DNA of 64,000 bases from Alteromonas antoniana (GTDB taxonomy: Bacteria > Pseudomonadota > Gammaproteobacteria > Enterobacterales > Alteromonadaceae): assembly GCF_019249295.1 (NCBI RefSeq), contig NZ_JAESDH010000006.1, positions 160,761-224,760 of the forward strand, read 5' to 3'. Positions 37,948-47,503 of the stretch are shown here, piece by piece. A program made the translations under genes and the position numbers. The notes under the pieces are model-generated. The model was not told the origin of the DNA, did not search any database, and saw only the letters and a program-made list of their open reading frames with translations. How positions within the stretch are numbered: the first letter of the stretch is position 1; every line of letters begins with the position of its first letter.

Positions 37948-39834
37948 TCAGAGGGAGAGGAGTGCGAAGTCCTGTTGGTTAAGCTCACGACGAAACTGGC
38001 TGCATTGCCATTGACGGTCTGTGTAACGACAGATATCCGTGATGGCGTTATCTTTCCAGTATGCCAACAACCCCATCTGATTAAACAGGGCCTTCATTCT
38101 GGGATCATTAACGTAGTCAGTAGACAATACTGCCAGCGCATACACCGCCACAAACTGATTGTTGCTAATCCGCGTGGCGACATAATCAAACAGCAGATCG
38201 GCCTGCTGCAGGTAATGAAGGCTGAAAATGATGGTTCGGTGATCGACCTCAGCCAGGTCGTCACGTTTAAGGAAGGCCTTTACAGCGTCATGATCAATCT
38301 CCCGGGTTTCTAAGTAGTGCAGCTCCAAATCGATGAGTGCTTGCTGAGCCTCATTCAGCTCCACTTCCTGTAGCCAGTCGCGCAACGCCCCCTTCTCATT
38401 AAGCAACAGCTTGGCCTGAAAAATACCTCTCCACAGCCAGAGTGCACGGCCACCCTCACCCCATAAGTCAGTCAGTTTCTGATAAGCCGCCTCTACATCC
38501 GCGGTATGCATTGTAGTAATAGCAAAGTCTGCCTGTGTTACCCATATTGTCGGATCAAGCGCGATAGCGCGTCGAAGTGCTTCATGGGCATCATTCATGT
38601 GGCCGAGTTCACGCAGTGAGGTAGCATACCAATACACCGCCATCGCGTTACCTGGCGCGTTGTCTCTCATTTTCTTAACGAACTCAAGCGCCTCGCCATA
38701 TTGTTGTGCTTCCAGCGCCTCCTGATACAACAGGAAATAGGAATAGGATACCTCCTCGTCAAGCGCAATGGCGTGGCGGGCGGCAAGTGCAGCATCCTCC
38801 AATACACTTTCCGGTACCGCGTCGTATGTTTGCCAGCTCACCAGAACGGCCGCCAGACTATCCCACGCGGCGGCAAATTCCGGGTCGATGGTAACCGCCT
38901 CCTTCAGCAGATATACCGCGTCAGACATAGGCTGCTTTCCGCGCTGCAGCCAAATGTACTTGGCTTTTAAATAGAGACGGTATGCCTCGGGATGAGGCTC
39001 TCTTGCTTTTGCTGCGGAGGCTTGCTTACCCGGTAATCCCAGTAACGTTTGCAGAATGCTGGCCTTCGTTTGTGCAGACCAGGCAGCCTGCGACGCAAAA
39101 GGCTTGGTGATGCGCTCACTCCAGACAACCTGATCTGTCTCAGTTTTCACAAGCTCGGTGTAAAACATAAGGTCCGTGCTGGTCTCAGATTTTTCCACCC
39201 TGCCATTAATGTAGTGGGTGGCACCGAGTGATACCGCAGCACGATGCAGCTCCTCTGACGTTGCTAACGCCTGTTCTGCGGCAAGAAAACTTCGCAACTG
39301 AATCTCAGGCACAACGTAGAATTCCTCAATCAGCTCTTGCGAAAACGAATGCGCAAAACTGATGTTATCGGTACTCTCAAAAGGAAAGACCACAAGCGCG
39401 ACCGGTTGTTGTGATTTGTTCGTTGGGAATAGAAAAACCAGCAGTGAAATAAAGCAAATGAACAGTGATGCTACAACAAGGTAATAAGGTGTTTTTTTAT
39501 GGCTTGGCAACGCACGTGTCGATTCTTCTGTCGTCACCTCGGCGATAAACCGGTAGCCAGCCTTTGGCACTGTCTCGATAAAGCGGGGAGCGCGGTGATC
39601 ATCTTCCAGCGTTTTTCTTATTTGGGCAATTACGCGGGTAAGTGAATTGGGGGTTACTACCACATTGGGCCAGTGTCTTTCATATAACGCTCCTGTAGGA
39701 ATAATGGATTGTGCGTCCTCGCAAAGATGCACGAGCACATCAAAAGCCAGTGGCTCCAAAAAACAGCGCGCGTTGTGACGAAACAACGTACGTGCACGCG
39801 TATCTATAACGAAATCATCAAATCGGTAAATCAT
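37948..39834 (-). CDS. CadC-like transmembrane transcriptional regulator with TPR sensor domain
   Basis: A 628-residue one-component regulator. Residues 1-105 are an OmpR/PhoB-type winged helix (EPLAFDVLVHLCEDA, SLTRVIAQIRKTLEDD, IETVPKAGYRFIAEV). One membrane helix follows (YYLVVASLFICFISLLVFLFP, about 113-133). The C-terminal part begins with VVFPFESTDNISF and contains TPR-like repeats (about 270-470) that face the periplasm. This ToxR/CadC-with-TPR architecture is common in Alteromonadales. The target is unknown; the neighbouring GH3 glycosidase upstream or the membrane protein downstream are candidates. Confidence 0.8.
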   Translation of the reverse strand: MIYRFDDFVIDTRARTLFRHNARCFLEPLAFDVLVHLCEDAQSIIPTGALYERHWPNVVVTPNSLTRVIAQIRKTLEDDHRAPRFIETVPKAGYRFIAEVTTEESTRALPSHKKTPYYLVVASLFICFISLLVFLFPTNKSQQPVALVVFPFESTDNISFAHSFSQELIEEFYVVPEIQLRSFLAAEQALATSEELHRAAVSLGATHYINGRVEKSETSTDLMFYTELVKTETDQVVWSERITKPFASQAAWSAQTKASILQTLLGLPGKQASAAKAREPHPEAYRLYLKAKYIWLQRGKQPMSDAVYLLKEAVTIDPEFAAAWDSLAAVLVSWQTYDAVPESVLEDAALAARHAIALDEEVSYSYFLLYQEALEAQQYGEALEFVKKMRDNAPGNAMAVYWYATSLRELGHMNDAHEALRRAIALDPTIWVTQADFAITTMHTADVEAAYQKLTDLWGEGGRALWLWRGIFQAKLLLNEKGALRDWLQEVELNEAQQALIDLELHYLETREIDHDAVKAFLKRDDLAEVDHRTIIFSLHYLQQADLLFDYVATRISNNQFVAVYALAVLSTDYVNDPRMKALFNQMGLLAYWKDNAITDICRYTDRQWQCSQFRRELNQQDFALLSL

Positions 39835-40161
39835 CTGGTGCGATGTATTTTATTAAGCACTACCCATTTGGATAGTTGCTGACGTTATTCCCTTCATCCA
39901 GTATAGAGGGCCTGCCTCAGTAACCATAGTTATTCACATCGCCGTAGCCTGCTTAATTTTGGCAGAAAAGCGCTCACGCATATGCGGCGCTTGTATAACC
40001 AGACACCAAGGTCATTGGTCTGTGGGCTGTTACTGATGGTTTTAACTACAAATGGGTATGTAAGCCTTAATGGCGCAGAAAAGAAAAGCCACCGCGATAT
40101 TGATAAAAGCGGTGGCTGGGAATCCCCTGATCACAGGGACGTATTTTCTTAAGCGTAGGAG
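39835..40161. other. Spacer between the GH3 gene and the CadC-like gene
   Basis: 327 bp. It contains the GH3 terminator at 40076-40117 and otherwise no credible gene. The promoter of the regulator presumably lies near 39840-39960, but no box could be named. Confidence 0.4.
40076..40117 (-). terminator. Terminator of the GH3 glycosidase gene
   Basis: AGCCACCGC (40087-40095) / GCGGTGGCT (40109-40117) pair perfectly. On the minus strand the stem is followed by TTTTCTTTTC. It lies 45 bases after the GH3 stop codon. Confidence 0.85.
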
Positions 40162-42813
40162 CTATTGCAGAACCACCTCGGCCTGCTGGTACTGATTTTC
40201 CGACAAGTAATTCGGCTGCCCGCTACCCACACTGACCACCAGCTTCCCTGTGTAAGGCTGCTTGTTACCCTGCTCGTCAATATAAGTAAGCTCATCAGCA
40301 TCTACCGTAATGGCGACAGTTTGCTTTTCTCCGGCGCTGATCGCGGTGCGGGTAAAGCCTTTAAGCTCTCTTCTCGGCGTGTTCACAGGGGCATCAGGCA
40401 TAGAAAAATACACCTGAGTAACTTCTTCCCCATCCGTGTCGCTGCTGTTACTGATATCCACTTCCAGCGTAAGCGGCTGCGCGCTGTTATGAGACGCAGG
40501 CGCGCTTAGCGCAGAGTAACGAAAATCACTGTAGCTCAGGCCATAACCGAAGGGGTAGAGGACTTCGCCATCGAAATAACGGTATGTGCGGTTTGTCATA
40601 TCGTAATCATCAAAGTCAGCAAACCCGTCCAGATTACGATAAAACGTTACCGGCAGGCGTCCAGATGGATTGGCTTCGCCCCACAACACTCTGGCAATAG
40701 CGGTACCGGCCTTTTCTCCGGGGTAGAATGCCTGCACGATGGCATCCAGATTTTCATTTTCCCAGTTCAGCGCCATGGCGCTACCGCTGAAATTCACCAG
40801 CACCACCGGTTTACCGGTAGCTTCCAGTTTCTGAATAAGCTGTTGCTGTACATCCGGAAGGTCAATGTCGGTGCGATCACCATAGTTGAAACCATCCAGC
40901 TTCACCGGCATTTCCTCACCTTCAATACGCGGAGAAATACCCGCCATCACCAGGATCACCTCGGCATTTTCAATGACGTCCAGCGCTTCCTGCTGCAGGT
41001 CTGCAGACGTATTCAGCCAGCTTAAACGGATATTGGGTATGGTATTGCCCCAGGGATTTTTGAGAAACAAGCGCTCAGCCCTGAACGCATATCTCTTACC
41101 AGCCTCAAGTGTGACAGTGCCATCGACTTCACTGTCATCAATATAGACAGTGGCATCATCGCTGAAGCGATATTCACCCGAGGTTTCCGGCGTCAGATTT
41201 CCTTCCCAGACCACGCCGAACTCGCTCAGCACCTTGTCATCTATGGGTGAACGCTCCCAGTAAAAGTCGATGGTTTCATCAACGCGGGTTTTAACCGGCT
41301 GACCTACCCGCTTTCCGCTTGCTGATACATCGGTAAAATCGGTGACAGGTTCGCGCTCGACACGATAGTAACGCCCTACAAGACCGGGCTGTTGTGCACC
41401 ACCCTTATCGTGCGACAACACAGCGGCATCCAGCGGTTCATAGTGACCATAAATGTCCGCAATGATCGGACTACCGGGCGCATAGCTGACATTGTCCTCG
41501 CCAAGATAGTCCTTAATGGCGTGAAGCGGTGTTACCGGCGCGATTGGCAAACCATTGTAGTTACCCAGCAACACGTCTTCGTTATTGGCGTTCGGTCCGA
41601 TAACCGCAACCCTGATGCCTGGCTTTAACGGCAGAACACCATTATTTTTAAGCAACACCAAGGATTTTTCTGATGCGCGTTGGGTCAGAGCGAGATGGTC
41701 GTCCGAGCCCACCACATCCATTGGGATCGCCGCATATTTTACGCTTTCAGGATCGTCAAACATGCCCAGCTTAAAGCGGGTTTTAAACAGTCGGGAAACA
41801 GCCTGGTCGATTAATGCCTCTGAAATCAGACCTTTTTGCAGCGCGAAGTGCAGATTGGCGAAGGTGCTCAGGCGTCCGGTACCACAGTTTAAGTCAGTTC
41901 CACTGGTTACGGCCCAGGCGGCAGCTACGGCCGGCGCTTTCACGACCCCGTGAGCGTCCGGATCATAAAAGTCGGCAATCGCACCGCAATCTGACATGAC
42001 GTGGCCATCGAACTGATACTTGCCGCGCAGAATATCTTTCAGCAGCATATCGCTACCGCAGGCGGGCAGGTCGTTGACGCGGTTATACGCACACATTACG
42101 GCTTCCACATCCGCTTCTACTACGGCTTTTTCAAATGCCGGCAGGTAGGTTTCGTAGAGATCTTTATCTGACACCACGTAGTTGTCTGAATGACGGCTAA
42201 TTTCTGGCCCGTTGTGCACAGCAAAGTGCTTCGCCGTAGCCGCGGTTTTCAGATAGTTCGGATCATCCCCCTGAAGACCTTCGATAAACTGTACGCCCAG
42301 CTCGCCGGTAAGATAGGGATCCTCACCGTAGGTTTCCTGTCCACGTCCCCAGCGGGGATCCCGGAAAATGTTGATGTTCGGTGACCAGAAGGTCAGACCG
42401 GTGTAGCGATACCGGGCATCGTTGTCAGCGAAGAAATGGTGTTTGGCACGGCCCTCATCGGAAATAGCGGTAGCGATATCGTGCAGCAACGGCCCGTCCC
42501 ACATCGCGGCCATGCCAATAGCCTGAGGGAACACCGTGGCTTTGCCGGCACGTGCAACACCATGAAGCGCCTCGTTCCAATAGTCATAGGCAGGCACGCC
42601 CAAACGCTCGATGGCCGGCGCATCGTTATACATTTGCGCGATTTTTTCATCAATGGTCATGCGAGCAACCAGATCGGCTACGCGCTCATCAATGCTAAGT
42701 TGCATATTAAGATAATCAGGCTGTGTCTGGTCGTCGCTCTGCACAGATTGCTGGGTTTGACCACATGCGCCTAAGGTCAGCGACAGGGCCAGAAAGAGAT
42801 ACCGTTTTTTCAT
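40162..42813 (-). CDS. GH3 family beta-glycosidase lipoprotein (xylosidase/glucosidase-like) with PA14 insert
   Basis: An 883-residue exohydrolase. The lipobox TLGACGQ near residue 16 marks a lipoprotein. The GH3 N-domain shows NINIFRDPRWGRGQETYGEDP, ATAKHFAVHNGPE and the nucleophile Asp275 in VMSDCGAI, a form typical of beta-xylosidase-like members. A PA14-type domain is inserted (about 500-620, GLVGRYYRVE to NIRLSWL). The GH3 C-domain and a fibronectin III-like tail follow. Substrate cannot be fixed from sequence. ATG 42813 is preferred over TTG 42828. Monocistronic with its own terminator. Confidence 0.9.
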   Translation of the reverse strand: MKKRYLFLALSLTLGACGQTQQSVQSDDQTQPDYLNMQLSIDERVADLVARMTIDEKIAQMYNDAPAIERLGVPAYDYWNEALHGVARAGKATVFPQAIGMAAMWDGPLLHDIATAISDEGRAKHHFFADNDARYRYTGLTFWSPNINIFRDPRWGRGQETYGEDPYLTGELGVQFIEGLQGDDPNYLKTAATAKHFAVHNGPEISRHSDNYVVSDKDLYETYLPAFEKAVVEADVEAVMCAYNRVNDLPACGSDMLLKDILRGKYQFDGHVMSDCGAIADFYDPDAHGVVKAPAVAAAWAVTSGTDLNCGTGRLSTFANLHFALQKGLISEALIDQAVSRLFKTRFKLGMFDDPESVKYAAIPMDVVGSDDHLALTQRASEKSLVLLKNNGVLPLKPGIRVAVIGPNANNEDVLLGNYNGLPIAPVTPLHAIKDYLGEDNVSYAPGSPIIADIYGHYEPLDAAVLSHDKGGAQQPGLVGRYYRVEREPVTDFTDVSASGKRVGQPVKTRVDETIDFYWERSPIDDKVLSEFGVVWEGNLTPETSGEYRFSDDATVYIDDSEVDGTVTLEAGKRYAFRAERLFLKNPWGNTIPNIRLSWLNTSADLQQEALDVIENAEVILVMAGISPRIEGEEMPVKLDGFNYGDRTDIDLPDVQQQLIQKLEATGKPVVLVNFSGSAMALNWENENLDAIVQAFYPGEKAGTAIARVLWGEANPSGRLPVTFYRNLDGFADFDDYDMTNRTYRYFDGEVLYPFGYGLSYSDFRYSALSAPASHNSAQPLTLEVDISNSSDTDGEEVTQVYFSMPDAPVNTPRRELKGFTRTAISAGEKQTVAITVDADELTYIDEQGNKQPYTGKLVVSVGSGQPNYLSENQYQQAEVVLQ

Positions 42814-43088
42814 AGAGGAATTTACCAATAGCTAGGTATCCGTACCTTAAACCATGCGTATCAGGCCTCAATGGCGCAAGTGGATATCATAAGCGTGATG
42901 TTAAAAAAATGTATACACTCTCTGCGTACTGCGCGCCCTGTAATCGCTTTTGCTTAAAATTCTGTACAAAACGATACGCGACGGGGCAACGCATCAATCG
43001 CAACCAAGGCCGGAATGAAAAGAAAAGCAATACCGGTTTTCCCGGCACATACGTTTTTGTGCATAACACCATATGAGAAAACAGGCTG

Positions 43089-43553
43089 ATGATGAGTATT
43101 ACCTGCCGTCCTGCCAGTCAGCAGGATATAACTGTATTGAACCAGTTTCAGCGCGATATTGTTCGAACCGAAGCCCCTTTTATACCGGGACGCAAAGAAG
43201 AGGACTACACCTACTACGACATTGCAGCACTGATTGAGTCATCGCTTGCGCTGGTTGCCGTTGCCGAATATGACGGCAAGGTAGTGGGCTCAGGCTACGT
43301 GCAACAGCGGGCATCGCGTCACTATTATAAAAATCCGCATCATGGCTATGTGGGATTCATGTATTCGCTGCCGCAATATCGCCGTAATGGTGTGGCAAAG
43401 TCTATTCTCGGGTTTCTCGGAGAATGGGCCAGAGAGAATGGTATGGATGAGCTTCGTCTCGATGTCTTTGCGGCCAATCATTCTGCTATCAGCGCCTATA
43501 AATCTGCAGGATTTGAATCCAGTATGGTGTCAATGCGGTATCAACTGACATGA
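43089..43553 (+). CDS. GNAT family N-acetyltransferase
   Basis: A 154-residue acetyltransferase. The acetyl-CoA site is GFMYSLPQYRRNGVAKSILGFLGEWAREN, followed by RLDVFAANHSAISAYKSAGFE. A second ATG lies one codon downstream, so the start could be 43092. Its last codon overlaps the next gene as ATGA, implying coupling. Substrate unknown. Confidence 0.85.
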   Translation: MMSITCRPASQQDITVLNQFQRDIVRTEAPFIPGRKEEDYTYYDIAALIESSLALVAVAEYDGKVVGSGYVQQRASRHYYKNPHHGYVGFMYSLPQYRRNGVAKSILGFLGEWARENGMDELRLDVFAANHSAISAYKSAGFESSMVSMRYQLT

Positions 43554-43954
43554 AATCGATAAAATCGGCATTAATTGCCTACATAACGGTACTGCTGGCT
43601 TTTGCCATTCTCGACGGCTTATGGCTGGGCGTCATTGCCAACGAGTGGTACATGAGCGCATTTGCGCCCCTGCTTCGCGATGCGTTTATTACCTGGCCAT
43701 GGGTAACGTTCTATTTGCTCTACGGTGCGGCAGTGGTTTTTCTGGCGATATCACCGTCTGCCAGTATGTCCGGCGCACTTGCCCGCGGCGCTGCGCTTGG
43801 GGCCACGGCATACGGTACTTATAACCTCACCGCCTACTCGATCATTGGACAATGGCCGTGGCAGATGACGTGGATAGACTGGATATGGGGAAGTGTAGCA
43901 ACCGCGCTGCTCTCACTGTCAGGCTATGTGGTGACGCGCTCCCGTGGAAACTAA
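43550..43954 (+). CDS. DUF2177 family membrane protein
   Basis: A 134-residue, four-helix membrane protein of a family of unknown function. Characteristic features are AILDGLWLGVIANEWY near the start, AYGTYNLTAYS, and WQMTWIDWIWGSVATALLS. Coupled to the preceding GNAT gene by a 4-base overlap. Confidence 0.8.
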   Translation: MKSIKSALIAYITVLLAFAILDGLWLGVIANEWYMSAFAPLLRDAFITWPWVTFYLLYGAAVVFLAISPSASMSGALARGAALGATAYGTYNLTAYSIIGQWPWQMTWIDWIWGSVATALLSLSGYVVTRSRGN

Positions 43955-44026
43955 CCGACAAACGCAGTTCGACAGTATGCCAGTGGTTTACGTCGCTCAG
44001 AGGCCTTACCTGTATTAATGCGTAAC

Positions 44027-44054
44027 AAAAGCCTGATAGCGTTGGCTTTTTTTG
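44027..44054 (+). terminator. Terminator 1 after the DUF2177 gene
   Basis: AAAAGCC (44027-44033) / GGCTTTT (44044-44050), followed by more Ts. Confidence 0.7.
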
Positions 44055-44086
44055 GTGTATATTTTCAAAAGTCAGAAAATTCGAAG

Positions 44087-44117
44087 GCAGCACCGCCGTC
44101 TCGCGTGCTGCTTTTTT
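44087..44117 (+). terminator. Terminator 2 after the DUF2177 gene
   Basis: GCAGCAC (44087-44093) / GTGCTGC (44105-44111) followed by six Ts. With the stem 40 bases earlier it forms a tandem terminator that isolates the next gene. Confidence 0.75.
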
Positions 44118-44150
44118 GTAAATTACTGCTTACTACTGAAAAAGAACGCC

Positions 44151-44624
44151 ATGCAATTTTTAGATTTCTCGCCCTCACTGGCGACAGACTTTGAACGGAT
44201 AAACCGGGAGTGGATCGAAGCCATGTTCGTGCTTGAACCTATCGATGAGCAGGTGATAGGTGATCCCCAAACCTTCATTATTAACCGGGGCGGTTACATT
44301 TGGTTTGTAGCCGATGACGCTGGAGAGATAGTCGGCACCTGCGCGTTGATGAAGAAAGCAGATGGTGTATTTGAGTTAACCAAAATGGGCGTTTCTGCCT
44401 CCGCACGGGGAAAAAAAGTGGGCGAAGCGCTACTTCGCCACGTACTAACCAAGGCACCGACTATCGCGTTTAATGCGTTGTTTCTGTTAACCAATAAGCG
44501 GTGTGAAGCGGCTATTCATTTATATGAAAAGCTGGGATTCAGACACGATAGCGCCATTATGGACACCTACGGCGGCGCTTATTCCCGGTGCGATGTCGCG
44601 ATGCGATATTCGAGAAACGTCTGA
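44151..44624 (+). CDS. GNAT family N-acetyltransferase
   Basis: A 157-residue acetyltransferase. Residues about 60-120 hold FELTKMGVSASARGKKVGEALL (acetyl-CoA loop) and FLLTNKRCEAAIHLYEKLGFRH. ATG 44151 is chosen because the longer in-frame start at 44052 would include the terminator sequence. It stands alone between terminators and plsB. Confidence 0.83.
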   Translation: MQFLDFSPSLATDFERINREWIEAMFVLEPIDEQVIGDPQTFIINRGGYIWFVADDAGEIVGTCALMKKADGVFELTKMGVSASARGKKVGEALLRHVLTKAPTIAFNALFLLTNKRCEAAIHLYEKLGFRHDSAIMDTYGGAYSRCDVAMRYSRNV

Positions 44625-44726
44625 CCCGATATTACTGATCGTTAACCATCGGCTCGTGAGTTACAGGATCCGTTCCTGACATGTGGTACACTTCGCCGGT
44701 TTTAGTTTCATAGGAAATTGTATTTC

Positions 44727-47177
44727 ATGTCGTGGATGCGCAAAACGCTGTTGTCCGTTTTTCATTATCCCGTTAAATGGCTGGTACGAGCCCACAGCAT
44801 TCCCGTCAATGTGGAGACCGAGCTCGGCATTGATAAAAGCAAACCCATTATCTATTTGCTGCCTACCAACTCTGTTACTGATCAGCTGGCCTTACGCATG
44901 TCCACGAAGGCATTGGGGCTGCCCAGCCCGACCGACTCAGTGACAATGGCAGAAAAAGATTTCCCGGGAAGTCTTTTCCTGCGTAAAACCCAGCCCATCT
45001 TTCGCTCTAAAGCGTCCGGCACGGATATCGAAGATACGTTCACCGATTTATTCCACGTTCACCGCGATCATGGAGAACTCGATCTTCAGGTAGTACCGGT
45101 TTTTGTCTCCTGGGGAAGAGCACCTGGCAAAGGCAAGCCTGGACTGGGTGACCTGATCGCTGACCGCGCTGCACCAAGCTGGCTGCGAAAGTTGTTTATC
45201 GTGTTGTTTTTGGGCAGAGATAACTTCATCAGCTACAGTAAAGCCGTATCGGCCCGTGCCATGTCAAATCAGCATGGCAGCGATAAGCACATTGCTCAAA
45301 AGCTTTTGAGGGTAGCAAGCACTCACTTTCACAGAAAGCGTCAGGGCATGACAGGCCCCACCTTGCTAGAAAGGCAGGAGCTGAATAACGCCTTGCTGGG
45401 CTCTGATGCGGTTCGCCGTGCGATGGCTGAAGAAATCAGAACAAAGAAGATCACCCACGAAGAAGCCAAGGCCCGCGCCAGAGAGTATGTCACGGAAATT
45501 GCGGCGGATTATCGCGAAGGGCTCATCCGCTTTGGCGACCGGCTACTCACACGCATCTGGAACAAAATATACAATGGCATCAGTGTCGGACATGCCGAGC
45601 GTATCCGGGAGCTTGCCAGTAACGGCCATGAAATCATCTATGTTCCCTGCCACCGCAGCCACATGGATTACCTGCTACTGACTTACGTGATTTACCATGA
45701 AGGCATGGTCACTCCCCACATTGCTGCCGGCATCAACCTGAACTTCTGGCCTGTAGGTAAGATTTTTCGTCGCGGCGGCGCGTTTTTCCTTCGCCGTAGC
45801 TTTGGCGGTAATAAACTTTACACCGCCGTGTTCCGCGAATATCTGGAGCTACTGTTCAACAAAGGGTATTCGGTAAAATATTATCCGGAAGGCGGCCGTA
45901 GCCGTACAGGAAGACTGATCCCTCCGAAAACCGGCATGCTCGCCATGACACTGCAAGCCATGGTTAGAGGCATTAACCGCCCGGTAAGCATCGTGCCGGT
46001 TTATATCGGTTACGAAAACGTGATGGAAGTGAAGAGTTATCTGAAAGAACTCAAAGGCACATCCAAGAAGAAAGAATCTAACTGGCAGGTATTCTCCGCC
46101 ATTCGTAAACTGAAGAATTATGGCCACGGCTATGTCAACTTCGGTGAGCCGCTGCAGCTCAATCAGTTTCTGGAAAAGCACGTACCGCACTGGCGTGATT
46201 GTCGTGACGCCGAACCTGAGAAAAAGCCAGCCTGGCTGACGCCGGCGGTAAATACGCTGGCAGGTCAGGTGATGGAGTCTATTAACCGCACCGCCGCTAT
46301 CAATGGTATGGCGCTGACATCACTGTGTATGCTGTCGTCTAAAACCTACACCATGAGTGAAGACGAACTGTATCAGTCTCTGGACGATTTTCTTAAGCTG
46401 ATGCGTCAGGCGCCGTTCAGCAATGACGCCACTGTGCCTGACCTGACCGCGCGTGAGATGTTGCAGGAAACACTCCGCCTCAAGCGCTTTGAGATAGAGC
46501 ATGACGAGTACGGGAAACTCATTCGTCCACAGGCAAATTCAGCGGTTTATCTGACCTATTACCGCAATAACATTCTGCATTTGTTTGCGCTTCCTGGCCT
46601 GATAATGGCTTCGATCTTTGCCCATAAAGGGGCCCAGAGAAGTACGGTCTTGCAATTGGTGGCGGCGCTTTATCCGCTGCTGCAAAAAGAATTGTTTATG
46701 TACAAAACGCAGGATCAGGCTCTCGCTTACACTGACGAATTAATCACACAGATGGTTGATATTGGTCTGCTACAAGAACAGGAAAGCAGGGTGATGCCTC
46801 CGGATGCACAGTGTAAGAAATTCCACTCTGCCTGGCTATTGAGCCGCTGTATGCAGGAAACGTTTCAACGTTATGCGGTAGTGCTTACCATTCTGGAAAA
46901 AGAGCGTGAAATCAGTCGCAGCGATCTTGAGCGTACCAGCCGTCAGGTTGCAGAACGCCTCTCCACGCTGTACGGGCTTAATTCCCCTGAGTTTTATGAT
47001 AAAAACGTGCTCTCCAGTTTCATTTCAGCCTTGCGCGAGAATCACTGGCTGAACAGCGCCCCCGATGGCAGTCTGCGGTATTCTGAAGAGTGTGCGGCAC
47101 TGCGCCAGGACGTGATGCTGTTGGTCTGGCCTGAGATTGCGCAGCATTTGGAAAACGTACCCCTGCATGTAAATTAA
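44727..47177 (+). CDS. plsB: Glycerol-3-phosphate 1-O-acyltransferase PlsB
   Basis: Inner-membrane enzyme that makes lysophosphatidic acid, the first step of phospholipid synthesis. It has 816 residues (E. coli 807). The acyltransferase blocks are CHRSHMDYLLLTY (HX4D), GGAFFLRRSFGGNKLY, KYYPEGGRSRTGRLIPPKTG and VSIVPVYIGYENV. The TTG at 44718 would add three residues; ATG 44727 is used because MSWMRKTLLSVFH is the natural start. Confidence 0.96.
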   Translation: MSWMRKTLLSVFHYPVKWLVRAHSIPVNVETELGIDKSKPIIYLLPTNSVTDQLALRMSTKALGLPSPTDSVTMAEKDFPGSLFLRKTQPIFRSKASGTDIEDTFTDLFHVHRDHGELDLQVVPVFVSWGRAPGKGKPGLGDLIADRAAPSWLRKLFIVLFLGRDNFISYSKAVSARAMSNQHGSDKHIAQKLLRVASTHFHRKRQGMTGPTLLERQELNNALLGSDAVRRAMAEEIRTKKITHEEAKARAREYVTEIAADYREGLIRFGDRLLTRIWNKIYNGISVGHAERIRELASNGHEIIYVPCHRSHMDYLLLTYVIYHEGMVTPHIAAGINLNFWPVGKIFRRGGAFFLRRSFGGNKLYTAVFREYLELLFNKGYSVKYYPEGGRSRTGRLIPPKTGMLAMTLQAMVRGINRPVSIVPVYIGYENVMEVKSYLKELKGTSKKKESNWQVFSAIRKLKNYGHGYVNFGEPLQLNQFLEKHVPHWRDCRDAEPEKKPAWLTPAVNTLAGQVMESINRTAAINGMALTSLCMLSSKTYTMSEDELYQSLDDFLKLMRQAPFSNDATVPDLTAREMLQETLRLKRFEIEHDEYGKLIRPQANSAVYLTYYRNNILHLFALPGLIMASIFAHKGAQRSTVLQLVAALYPLLQKELFMYKTQDQALAYTDELITQMVDIGLLQEQESRVMPPDAQCKKFHSAWLLSRCMQETFQRYAVVLTILEKEREISRSDLERTSRQVAERLSTLYGLNSPEFYDKNVLSSFISALRENHWLNSAPDGSLRYSEECAALRQDVMLLVWPEIAQHLENVPLHVN

Positions 47178-47503
47178 CGCAGCCTCGCGAAGGCTGGCCT
47201 CAGTCCAGCCGGGTTGTGCAATGCAAAATTGGTTGATGTCGGCGTAGCGGGACCTGACATCAGCCAACATCGGTAAGCCTTCCCATGCTGACAGCGATTT
47301 TTACGTAGTTGCCTGCAGAGAACTCAGGACCCTGACAACCTCAGAGCGGGTAAACATCATTACGCTGTGAGCCTTGGCTGCGCATATTCAGTACAACAGG
47401 AGTAGCCCGTTCGTAAAGGCACGTTTCATGCACCACGGGTAATGGTACCGGGAAGTCAGGCCTTTTCGTAACTTTCGGTACACCATAAGGAGAAAGGATA
47501 CCC
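47178..47503. other. 326-bp spacer with two hairpins
   Basis: GGCTGG/CCAGCC near 47195-47212, and a 12-bp stem at 47229-47240 / 47256-47267 (one G-T pair, loop of 15). Neither is followed by a T run on the plus strand. AAGGAG lies just upstream of the kelch gene. No gene was found here. Confidence 0.4.
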
